64,000 bases of DNA from Takakia lepidozioides (Eukaryota; Streptophyta; Takakiopsida; Takakiales; Takakiaceae): positions 67,456,001 to 67,520,000 of the forward strand of contig CM060733.1 in the NCBI GenBank assembly GCA_030704615.1. The letters run 5' to 3'. Both the position numbers and the translations under genes were made by a program. The notes under the pieces are model-generated. The model made no database searches and was not told where the DNA came from. It saw only the letters and a list, made by a program, of their open reading frames with translations. Position 1 is the first letter of the stretch. Every line of letters begins with the position of its first letter. Below are positions 23,528-36,489 of the stretch, piece after piece.

Positions 23528-23854
23528 CTACTCTAGGGTTTCTAGACCTTCTCCCGGTTCAGCGTTCCTCGTGCTTCCACCTCCTTCAGTTTCCCTGCGA
23601 GACATCTCTGCATCCACAGGCTGGTTTCCAACGCGCATCGTTATCGCCGACTGTGTCACAGCCGCTGCCTCAGTCTCGGTCTGCTCTTGTGAATCAGTCT
23701 CCGCGTTCACTTGCTGCCTTGGCCCTGTGTTCTCCAACAAACGACGCCTCGTCATTTGCTCTCTTGCTCTGCGTCTCTCTCTAAGGAAAGTAAAATAAAG
23801 AGACTTTCTTGTCTTTCGTATAGTAGAAGGAACCCTCTCCAGCTTGACTACCAC
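23528..23854 (-). CDS. Probable N-terminal exon of copy A
   Basis: A basic N-terminus (STIRKTRKSLYFTFLRERRR) is followed by an acidic and Gln-rich linker. Copy B has a similarly placed basic segment (RPQRKLKALYYGRRPISHMA) at 34.6 kb. The frame stops 600 bp before the ParB-like exon; the join was not resolved. The exon faces the transposase gene starting at about 24612, so the two genes share a ~760-bp divergent promoter region. Confidence 0.45.
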   Translation of the reverse strand: MVVKLERVPSTIRKTRKSLYFTFLRERRRAREQMTRRRLLENTGPRQQVNAETDSQEQTETEAAAVTQSAITMRVGNQPVDAEMSRRETEGGGSTRNAEPGEGLETLE

Positions 23855-24611
23855 TCTCCCTCTAAGCGCGAAAAGTTGGAAAACGAAGTGACTCCCAATT
23901 TCTTGCGGGATTGCGTTCGTTGTTGCTTGTCTCTAGAAGCATCGGATTCCCTCTCGCGTGACCGTTACACATAGTCGTTCCCTTATTAGTGCACATGCCA
24001 ACAATTAGTGTACAGCTGTTCGAATTCAGTTATCGATGTCTGGCGTGTGTCGCCCAAAATAAACGGCGTGTTTTTTATTAGAACGGTTCCAATATTTAAA
24101 AATAACAGCGAATCCCAGAAATTTTGGCGCACAATCTTAGACAAATATATGTAAATGAACGAGAGTTTGATGACAAATTTTGGGATATCATACACGGTCA
24201 TCCTTGTTAGCCAACCCCATGTTCGTTTCACATTTTGAACTTTCCAGGTGCGCATGATCATTGGTAGTAGTACAAAGATACATTTACTTAATCTGCAATC
24301 CCACCCTCAGACCCTGTGGCATGCTTCCAGGAAGTCGGCTTGTTATTGTGTTTGTTAATGAGGTTCTGATTAACGGTTTAACAGCTGCCGACATTGCTCC
24401 TAGGGATACTCTGACCACTGGGCCCACAAGAAAAGTAATTAAAATGGACGGTTGCATATCTGGAAATAATAACAGAATATGCACAGTCGTCGTCTGAGCT
24501 TCCTCCGCCATATTCTCTGCTCATTCTTCAACTGTGTTATGGAGACATCAGTAAACCGATTTACACTGAAGGTCTGCGATAGCAAGGTATCAACGTACGC
24601 GAGGAAGGAAG

Positions 24612-27600
24612 ATGGCTTCCTCTGAAGCGCAGTTCTTCTCTGACGACAAACCAGTGCCGTTCTCCCAGGAAGTCCTTGACAATGGATTCTAGAACATGTC
24701 TTGGCTACCCGTTTTCAGCTTCAGAATGGCTCCATCTTTTTGGAGAAAGAGGTGTACGATTTGAAAGGGAAGTTGTTGAAATACTCTTTCCAAAACCGTG
24801 ATGAGACGGCTCATATCAGCCAGTGGAGAGTGCGCCCTGGTCGATACAGAGTACTTGGAGAGCCTCGGTGAAAGTCCCTTGGGTCATATGTGACGCCCGG
24901 GACTGCTGCTTCGGTCGTTGAAGACAAGAGGGAGGTGGTGGTGAAAAAAGAACAGACGTCCTCCACTCCAATCGTTGAGCTTTTGGATTCATCCGATGAT
25001 GACATAAGTGAAATTCCAAATCCAGTCCTTCCTACTGTGGTTGGAGAAGCTGATGAAGAAGAGATTTGTAGTGTCATTCCAAAATTACGGGCGATGGGAG
25101 GAATGGCTGGATTCAAAAGTGAGTTGCAAGGAATTGATTGGGAATCTTTGAAGCATGTGCCTGTGAAGTTCTTGCCAGAGACTTTTGATGGCGATATCCT
25201 ATTCGAGCTGCCTCCTCCTCCGCGAGTTGGAGGTGTAACAATCATGATGCATGGAATGGACAAGAAACACGACGGGCACCCGTGGTGCAGAACAAAAACA
25301 TCCAATATTCAGAATGATGACAAGCTTGTTTTCAGGAGAACAGTTTGCTATGGACACCTTAGGTGTGATAATTTGAATTGCAGACACTTTCTTCAGTCTG
25401 GGGTTCATAATCAAAGCGAATGGGAGGGTCTGGCGAAAAATCCATTTAAGCCTGGGACTGCCCCTCCACCGGCAAACACTTTCGTCTGCAAATTCTGTAA
25501 ACTTGTGTCATCCTGCTTGGCGCTCTGCGGAGCAAGAATGTACTATGTTGTCCACCGTTTGAAAACAATGACAAGAGCTTGTGTGCATTTTGGATTCCAT
25601 AACCATCCTGTCTCGAAGGGGGATTACAGGGAGAGTGTTGAGACAGTATCGAGGTTGATTAAACAGGAGTTTGGGAGAAACCCATCCGCAACAACATCTT
25701 CAATTGCTCTTGGCGCAAGCAAGTCCTTCTTGGAAAGCCATATTTTGAGTGGAGGGGATTATGTGGGGACTAAACTTGACGGTGCAGCATTGGACCTGGT
25801 CATGGATCATTTCTCCACTTTGAGTTCACCTAATATTCGGCATCAGATCAATGCATTAAGAATGGGCTCTGGTATCAGAGGCTACATAGACAACATTTTG
25901 GAGTTGAAACGAGTGAGCAAGTACGATTACATCCAGGACAATGTATTCCCAGGTCAAGGTGCCATCAAAGTTTTTCTTTTCAAAATGTCGACTGTTGGGG
26001 AGGGCAGTGGGGTTAGCCTCGTGAAGCGGATGCAGAAGACTGGGGACTTGCAGAACTGTTTTCTTATGTTTGATCATGTGAAACGAGCGAAGGATTGGAC
26101 GACAATGGCTTGTCATGTCTACGATCCAGTGTACCAACGAGTTATGACAATTGCAATTTGTGACATGCAATCCGAGGATACGGAATCCCAGAAGCTCATG
26201 TGGAATTCCCTGATACGTGTCATGGGCTGCCATCTCCAAATTTTGCAGGTTTCATGGCGGATAGTGCTCAAGCAAATTTCAATGCTGTTCGTATTGTCTT
26301 CGGATCGGGTGACCCAAAAGTGCCAATGCGAGGAAGAGAGCGTACATGTCTATTCCATTGGACACAATCTCTGGAAAAACATACAAAGTCGGACATCAAA
26401 CCAGAGATGTAGACTCAGCACCGTAAATTGTGCAAAGAGTACAAAGATGCTAGAACAATGAAGGAGGCGGACACTTTGTTCCAGACAATTCGTGCCTGGT
26501 GGTTCTCTTCTGGAGCTGCATCACTTGAGAGTATGAGAGCATTGGAAGATTGGCTGGCGTTTTGGCACTTCCGGTATAGACAGTGGGGAGCAGCCATGGC
26601 AGTGGTACGAGGCTTATATTTCTTGCTTTATTCATACATTTACTTTCCATTTTATTGTGTCCTTGCTTTCTTTATGTTGTTTTCTGTTCACTGTTTTGAA
26701 GTGTGGTTCTGCACTTTGCAGAACATGTTCATTGAGGAAATGGCGGACATGCCATCTTGCAATTTGGCAGAAACTGTGCACAACACATGGTTGCAGCAGT
26801 CTGGGAAACGAGGTCGGGATTTGTATGTGGCAACAACAGATGATTTGATATGTGCCTTGCAACAACAAACCCGATACCGTGATTTCTTACGAGGTGGGGT
26901 TGGTGGCAAGGGTCCGGACAAATGGGAGTTGATGTTGCGTGCTGCAAACAGATCTGGGGATCCAATGAAAATAGCACGGGCGGTGAGCATGTATGCCCAG
27001 GGAACGCCACTTGTTTCTAGAGTTCCACATCTTGAAGGGGAGGAGAGATTCGGCTCCTGTAAGAGGAAATTGAACACTCCACCTGGTTTGGATTCCGATT
27101 CCCACAGGGCAGACCGTGATAACTTCTCGAAGCCTCATGTTCCCCTGCATGACAGCTCCATGTCCGGAACCTCCATTGTGGAGGAACCTCCAACACGACG
27201 GCAAGCTCCAGCATCAAACAGTGCCACTGAAATGGTGCAGGAGAGAAACAACCCCCTTGATGTGCTTGAGTCCGCATGCCCCGACCACGTTTGGCACATA
27301 GAACGCACAAGTGTAGGGTCTCGTGTGAAATGTACAGCGATCAGGGCAACTAATTTCGAGAAGTGCACTTCATCTATATCCAGAGGTGGTGCCCGAACTC
27401 CTGCTCCGACTTTCACGGGTTTGATGCGTCCATACGGTCAACCAGAAGCCAAGAACCACAAATTCTGGTTCTGCGCAGATGATTGTGCCAGATATGTGCA
27501 TGGAACTGTGCGTCGTTCCGTAGTGATGAAGCCATCTCCTCCAACCGTTTGGCCCGTGAAGGTGGGAACACATCTCAGCTTTTAGGAGATTGAAATGCTG

Positions 27601-28107
27601 GAGGAGGCAGGTTTTTCCCTTGCGAGATAACCCCATCTCCATACATGTGCTACTACTTCTGCATCCTCCCGGGTCCCCCCGGCAAATCCTGACTTGTGGC
27701 CAACCAAACGAGATGGAAAGCTCATTCGGCGTTTCCCTCCAACCGCTGAACACTTTGGCAAAGTGGAGTCCGCAAGAATGCTCCAAGCTCGTGTTGGAAG
27801 CACCACGGAAGTACCCCATCCAGGATATGGTTGGGTATTCACAATCATCACTTCCACATCTGCTGTTCATGACAGGACCTATGATATCACGGTTTCCAAT
27901 TTCCCCAATTGCACATGTCCTGATTTTGTGAATATGCTATCAACCAGTTTGGGCAAGAGAGGTAAATTCATACCCTGCAAACATTTGTATTTCATATTTT
28001 TGAAGAGGATGGTTTGCGATCCCAAACGTGACAACTTCATTCACCAGGCCACTATGAGTTTCAATGAGGTCGATACTCTATTGCAGCGGGATACAACACA
28101 TGGGTAG
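24612..28107 (+). pseudogene. SWIM-type MULE transposase, copy 1 (decayed)
   Basis: The likely start is ATG at 24612. The frame shifts near 24690, continues as NGSIFLEKEVYDL, meets TGA at 24868-24870, then runs for 520 codons. Features in order are a Cys/His cluster (CYGHLRCDNLNCRHF, FVCKFCKLVSSC), a transposase-like core (FLMFDHVKRAKDWTTMACHV, then GFMADSAQANF and GRERTCLFHW) and a complete C-terminal SWIM finger, CTCPDF...PCKHLYFIFL. A frameshift near 26220 and TAGs at about 26411-26413 and 27583-27585 break it. An intron at 26605-26721 is supported by the same position in copy 2. SWIM fingers typify Mutator-like transposases; the family is inferred from this plus the 9-bp target duplication of its sister element. 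Confidence 0.75.
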
Positions 28108-28156
28108 CATCAACTATGCAATGTGGTATGTGGACGACCATGATTTGAAATGTGTA

Positions 28157-28165
28157 ATTCACATC
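28157..28165. repeat. Target-site duplication ATTCACATC, left
   Basis: Identical to 40104-40112 and directly abutting the inverted repeat on each side. Confidence 0.85.
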
Positions 28166-28205
28166 GAGGTTAGCTATTTCATGAGCATGAGCGGCATGAG
28201 CGGCA
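28166..28205 (+). repeat. Left terminal inverted repeat of element 2
   Basis: Starts GAGGTT, core GCTATTTCATGAGC, then CATGAGCGG repeated. A further match (TTTCATGAGCAGA) lies about 65 bp inside and is mirrored near 40045 on the right. Confidence 0.88.
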
Positions 28206-28529
28206 TGAGCGGAGTAGTAAGACAATCGGTTTTCATGAGCAGAAGTATTTGAAAATAAAAAACAATAAAAAACATTAATTTAATGCAATGTGTCAGGAAA
28301 AACAAATATATTATTCGGCCCCTTGAAGGGAAAATTGTAGTTTTGACAGTTGTGCTCATGATATTTCGTCTTCCGCTCATGCTAATTCCCAGCGACATGT
28401 GCAGATATGGCGCCGAATTTCGCGGTAATAGGGTCCGTAACCTGAAAAAACGGCGACGTATTTCGCGGTAATAGGTCTCTTTGGCGAAAAATGGTGCCGA
28501 ATTCCGCGGCTATAGGTCCCCTCATGACA

Positions 28530-28835
28530 GGTAATTCGGCGCCATTTTTCCAGTGCATGTTCGGACTTAGCCAGTTTTCGGCGCAAAATAGGGAAATTCG
28601 GCGCCATTTTTCCAGACACTGTACCAGTGCATGTTGGGACTTAGCCAGTTTTCGGCCCAAAAAAGAGAAATTCGGCGCCATTTTTCCAGACACGGTAACA
28701 GTACATGTTGGGACTTAGCCAGTTTTCGGCCCAAAAAAGAGAAATTCGGCGCCATTTTCCCAGACACAGGTACCAGTGCATGTTGGGACTTAGCTAGTTT
28801 TTGCCCCCAAAAAGAGAAATTCGGCGCCATTTTTC
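28530..28835. repeat. ~75-bp tandem array with GAAATTCGGCGCC core
   Basis: The GGCGCC centre recurs at about 28538, 28600, 28674, 28749 and 28823. Units contain TTTTTCCAGACAC, CAGTGCATGTTGGGACTTAG and CCAGTTTTCGGC. It lies just inside the left terminus of element 2, 3' of the transposase. Confidence 0.9.
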
Positions 28836-28993
28836 CAGAAATGGCCCCACAACTGCTTCTGTTGGATCTCAGTTTGAATGGAATATTGTCTCATTCCAGG
28901 AGTTTTGGGGTGCATTTCATTACACTGCAAAAAAAAGTCTGATACAGCAAAATGCAATTGAAAATATCCATATGGAGGATTCCCTTTGCCCCA

Positions 28994-31900
28994 TCAATGA
29001 TTTCTGGAATCCCTAAGGAGGAGTTTGTGCAGCTCGTTCACGCTCAACGCCGGTGCATGAATAAAGTCATCAACAGTCACGTTCATCCTCAACCTCTTCA
29101 GGTAAATGTAATACAGATACTTTGAACCCTTCTTTGTTTCCATCAACGAGAAGTCCGTACAATTGCAAGTCGGCTCCACTCCAATCGTAATTGTGTATAC
29201 ATCATCGCGTACAGCCGAGCCGGCCGTTGCCATCCGATACACACGCCCAAGGCCGGGTGGGGGTACGTCCACGGAGCTCTGAATAGTGCAAGCCATCCCA
29301 AGAGCATTGGCAATCCGAGTCTCATTCAACTTGTTGGGAGGGTGTCGTCTCTTCACTCTTCCGAATCGCATTGTGGGATGTGCAAAATTGTCCAATCCGT
29401 CTCTACTGGACCGAGCAGTCTGCAATGGCTGGGTCTGAGGAACCGGAAATGCGTGGGCCGGGATGTCTGTGCGTTGCACCATTCAAAATCCTGCTGCAGA
29501 TAGAGCATCCGCCTCATTCTGAGAGAGGCTGCAACCCAGTGCAACAGGCCAGACGCCCGGAGGCTCCGGCATTCCCTGAATCCCGTACTTGGGCTTGCCA
29601 AATACACAGGTCATTATGTCGTGCCTACAGAACCAAAATGTCTGCGTTGTGGCGTGAGCAAATGTGGGAGTCAAAAATCTGCCGCTGAAACAAGGTGCAG
29701 GTACAGCACCGTGTGAGTTCCTCCGAATCATCTCACCACAACGTGCTCTCGTATCCACCCGGATGGCGCAGCACTTCCCTCGAAATGCCGGCAATGTCCT
29801 CGCAATTCTCCACTGTGACTCCGACACTCTTGTCTCCACAATGGGAATGTTGTACTGCTTTACTACAGATGGCTCGTTATGTTGCCGGGGCATGCGCCCT
29901 GTGCTCAAAGGAGATGGCGATCTTGAACGTGCAGGACTTGCGATGCTCGACGAGACCTCCTCGGGCAACATCACCGGACCACGAGGGAGCGTGCAAATAT
30001 TCTTGTCAGCTCGCCATGAATCCTCTTCTCCGCCAGGTGCCTCGTCAAGTCTTCGTTTCACTGGACGGGTATGAACATCTCCTAGAGGCGGTCCGCATCA
30101 GCATTTCCTGCATGTCCGGCCCCAATCCCCACTGTTTCCCTTTCAAGAACTTGTTGTACTTGCTTTGCTGCATAATTGACCTCACAATGTCTTCTGTTGT
30201 GGTAGTGAGGATGTCCACCAGATGCGCCGCAGAGGAGGCACGCCAGGAAGAGTGCACTGATTCGGCCATGTTTGTCGTGGGCATGTCGGTGTCGGAGTCG
30301 AGACACATTTCCTGCACAAGCACATGTTGAGGTTACAAGCAAGTTACAAATATGGCCAAGAATAATATTCAACGGGACGCGAATTCGTGCAACTCACCTC
30401 CCGCATATAGTCGCCGAACTGGAGGAAACGATAATGCCACCATGCTAGCCAACTGACCATTGCTCCCTTGTGTGATTTCCTTACAGCACCTGACGATGTC
30501 CACCAAGCCCGTATACATGCAAACTGTGTCTCTGCATCATCCAAGGTGGGAGCGCGCTTCCACGCAAGGCACATGAAACGGTGCTCCTCTCTGAAATTTG
30601 GCGCCACGAGCCTGGTTGTGTACTGCGAAAGGCTCTGCAGAAAATGGAACCCACAAGATCTCTCCTTGCCTTCCATGGGAACATTGGGGTCTTCCCCGTA
30701 CACCCTTTGGGCAGCCCAATTTGCTTGTGCGTTGTCCACCATGAAACCACGGAAATTGGGAGGGGGCAATCCCGCCTTGGCCATTTATTCCCTGCCAAAG
30801 AAGCATCTCCAATTGTGTGTCCTCTCCTTTCATCTCACAAATAGCAATTGTCATTAGCATCCTGCAGTGGGTGTTGTAGACATGTGCACCCATTGTCACC
30901 CACTGGTGATTTGTAATTCGTTTGCTATGGTTGAACATGACCCAACTGGTTGACAAGTCCCCACTCGTCATCCCGTGGACCAGTTCGACGCCGCTGCCAA
31001 GTCCACATGTGGACATTTTGAATACGAAACAACGATCTGCCTCAGTCCCTTGTCCTGGAAACCGACTTCCATGAATGTAGTCATATCCACATCGTCGCTT
31101 CACCTCCAGAATGGAGTGCATATCCGAGCCACGCCCAATTTTCTGTTTGCATGACACAATGTGGTTTCGGACATTCGGTGAACAGACGTGGGACACCGAC
31201 TCCAGCAATGCCTCCATTTCCTTGACATCGAGAGGAACTCTGTCGGAGCCGTCTTCCGACATAATTCTGGCCAATGCCATCTTATGGGCGGCTTGGAGCT
31301 GTATCGGTTTGGGTTTGGCACCCGGTCTCAACTTAACCTCCTCCTGAACGAGCTGCTCTGCCTCGTGGGCAGCCTCCCGTGAGTTCCCCCTCGCCAATTT
31401 GTGACAATGGGATCCAACATGTATGCAAGCTCGGGTGAGGTCAGGGAAACGGTGCAACACATAGAACTGCTTGGCATTACAAACAGACATGTAGTGTGGT
31501 GGTTCTTTGCAATGCGCACACTTAAATGTGGAGTTCGGAACCTTCTCCTGAGCTCGAAATGGTTGATGAGCTGTGCCTGTCCAATCGGTCTCATTCCTGT
31601 GACCTCTGGATTTAAAGTGGAAGCAAGTTGGGGAGAAACACCGCAACGCGCCCGCACAAACAACGTAGCGCACCCGCACACCATCGAGCATCTTCATGCG
31701 GGTGGTTTTGGTAATGCACCAAGGATGACCGTCATGTTTTCTATCCATATCTGTCAACATTCCGGATGCCCTCGAGTAGTCCGCCCGAGGAGGGAACTCA
31801 AAGAAGATATTACCGTCGACGTCGGCGGGAAGGCGTGTAACCGATTTAATTGCGAACTTGTTGTAGTCCAGCCCGGCCAGCTCCGACCGGTGTCCCTCCA

Positions 31901-32489
31901 GGTGAAGCCCTCGCAGAATTTCAAGAATAGATCGAACTGCGGTGCTCGTGCTGGGAATATGACTCCCTCCTTCACTGACGTCCATTGAGGACTTGCCTGA
32001 TCTCCAGGACGACCTCGGAACTTCCATGACCTCGTCTAAGTCGGACAGGTTGTGAACAACCCGGTTCTCGCTCGTCTTCATGGATGGGTTCGGCTCTGGA
32101 TTTACTTCGTTGCGGACTTTTCTCTTTGAGGTAGCCACTCTCTGATTCGCGGATTGTTTCGTGGAAGGCGCCAGGATAGAAGGTGCATTTGGCGGGCAAA
32201 TGAAGTCCCCAACAGCCTTGTATATGACGCTGTCCGATGGTGGAACTCGCCATTCCCTGCCATCGCCGAAATCATCGTGGAGCATAACAATACTCTCGAC
32301 AACAAGGCCGTTTGAGTCCTTCATTTCCTCCTCCAAAAAAACCGACCCCGGTTTCAGGTGGTATCGAACGCACAGATATTTCTCCATCACCCGACAGATG
32401 TCCCCTCTGCACGGAAATGAAGCTCTATGCTCGTGAGGAGGGCAGTACACTGTAGCGCTCGGGTTTTCCGCCATGGGAGATGTGCACAC
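28994..32489 (-). pseudogene. SWIM-type MULE transposase, copy 2 (element 2, decayed)
   Basis: The long first frame (32489 to about 30790) aligns with copy 1: NGSIFLEKEV matches PGSVFLEEEM, MDKKHDGHPWC matches MDRKHDGHPWC, and the Cys clusters match. A frameshift near 30790 is followed by AGLPPPNFRGFMVDNAQANW, the counterpart of LPSPNFAGFMADSAQANF. An intron lies at 30397-30312. TGA at about 29483-29485 interrupts the frame before the tail. The first core acidic position of copy 1 (MFDH) is MFNH here, and the SWIM motif keeps TCNCTDF but has lost its C-x-H half (reads KYLYYIYL). This copy could not be active. Confidence 0.75.
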
Positions 32490-32689
32490 AAGACTGCCAG
32501 GATGGCGTGCGGGGAAGCTCCCTGGTAGAAGGGGGATGCAGCGATGGGAAGGAATGCGGTGCCAATTTGTCCGAGCGACGAAGCCTGATCCAAATCCAGG
32601 GAGCCAACTATCTCAAAAATCCACAGTCAGAGTGTTAATGAACCTTGTCTCCGAAATGCGGCCCTTGGTCTTTGCGCAATAACTGCCAA

Positions 32690-33800
32690 CGGTATGCAGT
32701 CAGAAAGTGGGGGGCCGTCCGGATGATGTCGGTTGAAGGGGAGAAGCCGGCACCGTGCCGTCACATTACTACCCCCGAATGGAAATTCGGCACCCAATAT
32801 CCAACAGGGGCCGCACGGATGAAGTCGTCTGGGGCAGAGATGCCGGCACCTGTCCGACAGAGAACATCCCCCGGATGGAAATTCAGCGCCGAATTTCCAT
32901 TCGTATCCCCCCAAAGAAAGTCCTGTCGGGGGGTCAGGCCGAAAACTGGCCGACATAAAAACCTCCGCAGATGGAAAAACGGCGCCGAATTTCCATCCGA
33001 GGCCTTTCGGATGCAGTCGGCTCGGGGGAAAGGCCGCCATCTGGCCCTCACATTACAACCCCCGGACGGAAATTCGGCACCGAATATACAACAGGGGAAG
33101 CCCGGATGAAGTCGCCTCGGGCGCAAAGGCCAGCGCTTGTGCGACAGAGAACATCCCCTGGATGGAGATTCGGCGCCGAATTTCCATCCGGGCCCCCCCA
33201 AAGGAAGTCGTGTCGGGGGGTCAGGCCGAAAACTGGCCGGCATAAAAACATCCCCAGATGGAAAAACGGCGCCGAATTTCCATCCGGGGTAGTTCGGATG
33301 CAGTCGGGGAAGGGGGAGAGGCCGGCACTTAGCCGTCACATTTCAACCCCCGGACGGAAATTCGGCCCCGAATATCCAACAAGGGACGCCCGGATGAAGT
33401 CGCCTCGGGCGTAGAGGCCGGCACGTGTTCGACAGAGAGCATCCCCTGGATGGAGATTCGGTGCCGAATTTCCATCCGGGCCCCCCCAAAGGAAGTCGTG
33501 TCGGGGGGTCAGGCCGAAAACTGGCCGACATAAAAACCTCCCCAGATGGAAAAACGGCGCCGAATTTCCATCCGGGGCCGTTCCAATGCAGTCGGGGAGG
33601 GGGGAGAGGCCGGCACCTGGCCGTCATATTTCAACCCCCGGACGGAAATTCGGCACCGAATATCCAACAGAGCGGCGGAGAGGCCGGCACCTCTCCGACA
33701 GAGACCATCCCCCGGATGGAAATTCGGCGCCGAATTTCCATCAGGGCCCCCTCAAAGGAAGTTGTAAAAACCTCCCAGAATGGAAAAACGGAGCCGAATT
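32690..33800. repeat. ~288-bp tandem array with nested GGCGCC palindromes
   Basis: Landmark GTCAGGCCGAAAACTGGCC occurs at about 32933, 33220 and 33508, giving a ~288-bp period and just over three copies. Each unit holds three palindromes: GGAAATTCGGC facing GCCGAATTTCC, the same with a GGAAAAAC left arm, and GGAAATTCGGC facing a diverged arm. The array begins about 200 bp upstream of the transposase start and lies between the two divergent genes of element 2. The long frames crossing it are repeat-driven. Confidence 0.9.
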
Positions 33801-33949
33801 TCCGTCCGAGGCTGTTCCGATTTGCCTCTAGCAGTCAAGGATTCCAAGAAAAACGTGTCTACAAGTGCACTTCAGCCACAAAACAAACAGTTTAGTTTGT
33901 TTTTCTCCGAAAAATCAATTGGACACGCTCAGAATTACCTGCAGGAAGG

Positions 33950-34330
33950 TAATTCAGCGCTTCAAAATACCTGGCGAATGGAAATTTGGCGCCGAATATC
34001 CATACGCCAGCGATCCGACTTACCTGCTGGATGGAAATCCGGCGCCGGATTTCCATCCATCCGCCTCCGAATTACCTGCGTGAGGGAAATTTCGCGGGCC
34101 GCCCTACCTGCGCGGATGGAAATCTGGCGCCGGATTTCCATCCATCCGCATCTGAATTACCTGCGTGAGGGAAATTTCGCGCGCCGCCCTACCTTGCAGG
34201 ATGGAAATTCGGCGCTGAATTTCCATCCTGCTGCGCTCCGAATTACCTGCAGGATGGAAATGCGGCACCGGATTTCCATCCTGCAACGCTCCGAATTACC
34301 TCTACGTTGGAAATTCCGGGCCGAGTTCCG
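33950..34330. repeat. Second palindrome subtype (GGAAATCCGGCGCCGGATTT)
   Basis: Units of about 85 bp alternate a GGCGCC palindrome with CGAATTACCTGCGTGAGGGA. Two units near 34031-34197 are almost identical. It lies between the 288-bp array and the methyltransferase gene. Confidence 0.85.
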
Positions 34331-35110
34331 TCGTTTTTCATCCGACATGGAGGGCTTCATCCGACATTTAATTGCGCAGTTGGGCAATAAATGTCCACCG
34401 CCGTCCGTTTTCATTCGGGTTGGCGACACATGGCTTCCTGGATACGTACCCTAAATCTGATGCTAATCTTGGCTTAACATGCTATTCGAGGCATGTACCC
34501 CAAAAACAGAGATATTTTTCCATTTTGGCTGGGACTTATGCCGCCTGAAGGGCGTGGCTCTCCTGAGAGAGACCTCACATCCAGACCGCAGCGGAAGTTG
34601 AAAGCTCTGTACTACGGACGACGGCCAATCTCTCACATGGCCAAACTGAAGCTCCAGCAGGAGATTCCAGTGTCTTGCTCACAACCCGTGCCAACTGAAG
34701 CCGAGTACTCTCAGGCAAGCACTTCTGCTTTCGATTTGTTCGATTTTGCTTTTTGCTTTCGCTTTCGCTTTCGCTTTGTTGCCTCGCTTTGTTTTTGCAT
34801 CTTCATGCTGGCTTCGCTAGATGAGTGAACCTTAGATTGTTTGCAATGCAAATCCGGCAGCTCTGGAGAAGGCTGCTTGTGCATGTCATTCTCAGGCAAT
34901 GGTTGCATTTGTTTTTATTGTTGTTGCATGGCTCTCCATACTTCCTAAACTTGTTATGTTTTCATTTTTGTTACACGATTGTTGCTATGGTGGTTACGAT
35001 GCTGGTTTTGGCACCGATGTTGGTTCTCACGATTTTGGGAATGACAGAGTGACGACGAGCCCGACACGCTGGTGGTATCATCGAATGCTGCAACTCATCG
35101 CATGTTTGAA

Positions 35111-36489
35111 CCGCCCACCTTGGAGCGAGAGGGCAAACTTCAACCTTTTGTTGGTGGACGGGAGGACGTGCAGCGAGAGTACGACAGAATATGCATTGGG
35201 GAGGTTGGTGCAGGCCTCATGGCAGGTGAAGGGCGTGAGGAAGTGAGAACAACAGATCCGGCAATGGAGGTTGTTGATGCAGAAGCAGTAGGGCCCGTCC
35301 AAGCAAAGAAGAAGAAGAAAGCCAAGCACGTGCAATCCCGGGCGCGAGAGCCGTCACGGGCTGCGGAGGGGGGAGTTCGCAATGCGCGCGAGGGTGTCAG
35401 TTCGCCTACCTCAAAGGTGGTCGTCCATCCGGGCTCCCCTGCTGCTAGCCCTAATAAGAAACAGAAAGCCCGTGAGAGGGCAAAAGAGAGGGCAAAAGAA
35501 CAGGCAAGACACAAGGCGAGCCAGGAGGAAAGAGAAAAGGCCACTGAAGAGGCCAGGGGTTCCGAACTGACAGATTCCCATATAAGTGAGGGACGCACAG
35601 AGACGGTGGATCCCTCCAAGACACCACAAAGAGGCAGCAACACACCGGTTAGACCATCGCGGGCAAGAGCAGCCCCTGCAATTACCCATACGGTGGAGAG
35701 TGGAGGAGAGGAAAGAACACCAGAAAGAGCACGGATTGTGCAAGTTCGAGGTGAAGCCAGGGAGAGGGCAGTAGAGATGGGGAGAGTGCTGGAGGTGGTT
35801 TCGCAGGTGGCTGACCCTGTTGAGGAGGACGACAGGGAGCTTTCTGACCAGGATGACATCCTCTCGGACATCCCCAGTCCCCAAACCCGGAGCATACAGG
35901 CTGGATTTGGCGGTCCTGGTGGGCTGTCGGAAAACCCCTCTGCAGCAGACGTCATGTCGGAGGCGGATATGAAGTTGGCCGCTGCCAAGATGTTGGAGGC
36001 AACCCACAGCAACATTGGCAGGGTGCTGGGGGGCATGGTGTACCCGGCCAAGCTTCGAATTCCCCTTTGCCGCTTGGTGTCATTGCAGGTGGTGAGACCT
36101 GCCCTCCCAGGCGATATCGACAAGCTGAAATTCTCTTTCCGGGATGGATATCGAATGGGGTCTGCCGCGTTTTACGTTTCCATTGAGAACGACCACGGAG
36201 CTTCCCGTGCCCACACTTCCGATGAGGTGGACAAATGGGGTCCCCATTGGCAAACGCGAAATGAGGAGTTCGAGAGATCGATTGCTAGTGATCCTCTTTT
36301 CCAGCACTTGTCCGGTAAGATGTTCTACGTGTGGGACGACAATCATCGCCTCCTGGCATGGATGGAGCACATTGCCCAAGCCCACCCCAACGACCTCGAT
36401 TGGCATTTCGCCGTGGAGTGTGTTGTGTTGAAGGTTGCGGGGCCCAAAGATTGCAGTCTTCTCAAAGCTGCAATGGCGGACTTCAACTC
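35111..36489 (+). CDS. Copy B N-terminal and ParB-like exon
   Basis: Beginning at the ATG at 35111 (MFEPPTLEREGKLQPF), the frame is continuous to a GTAAGT donor at 36490. Residues ~60-150 are highly basic (AKKKKKAKHVQSRAREPSRA, repeated RERAKE). The ParB-like part follows with LRIPLCRLVSLQVVRPALPG, FRDGYRMGSAAFYVS, FYVWDDNHRLLAWMEHI and FAVECVVLKV. An upstream exon is possible. Nuclear DNA binding is a reasonable inference from the basic region. Confidence 0.6.

Noticed and set aside
23418-23974. Plus-strand genes in the region between copy A and transposase 1
   Set aside because: They are antisense shadows of the probable N-terminal exon of copy A and have serine-rich codon-mirror composition.
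26200-30800. Frame change at the same protein position in both transposases, suggesting programmed frameshifting
   Set aside because: The shift is +2 in copy 1 and +1 in copy 2, no slippery heptamer is seen, and both genes also carry nonsense mutations. Independent decay is simpler.
32645-34454. Several long open frames on both strands across the GGCGCC arrays
   Set aside because: They translate tandem repeats in several frames at once, with repeated phrases and no domain; open reading is a by-product of GC-rich repeats.
35140-36123. Minus-strand 327-codon open frame
   Set aside because: It is the exact antisense of the copy B basic and ParB-like exon, rich in Ser/Leu/Arg as expected of an antisense reading.
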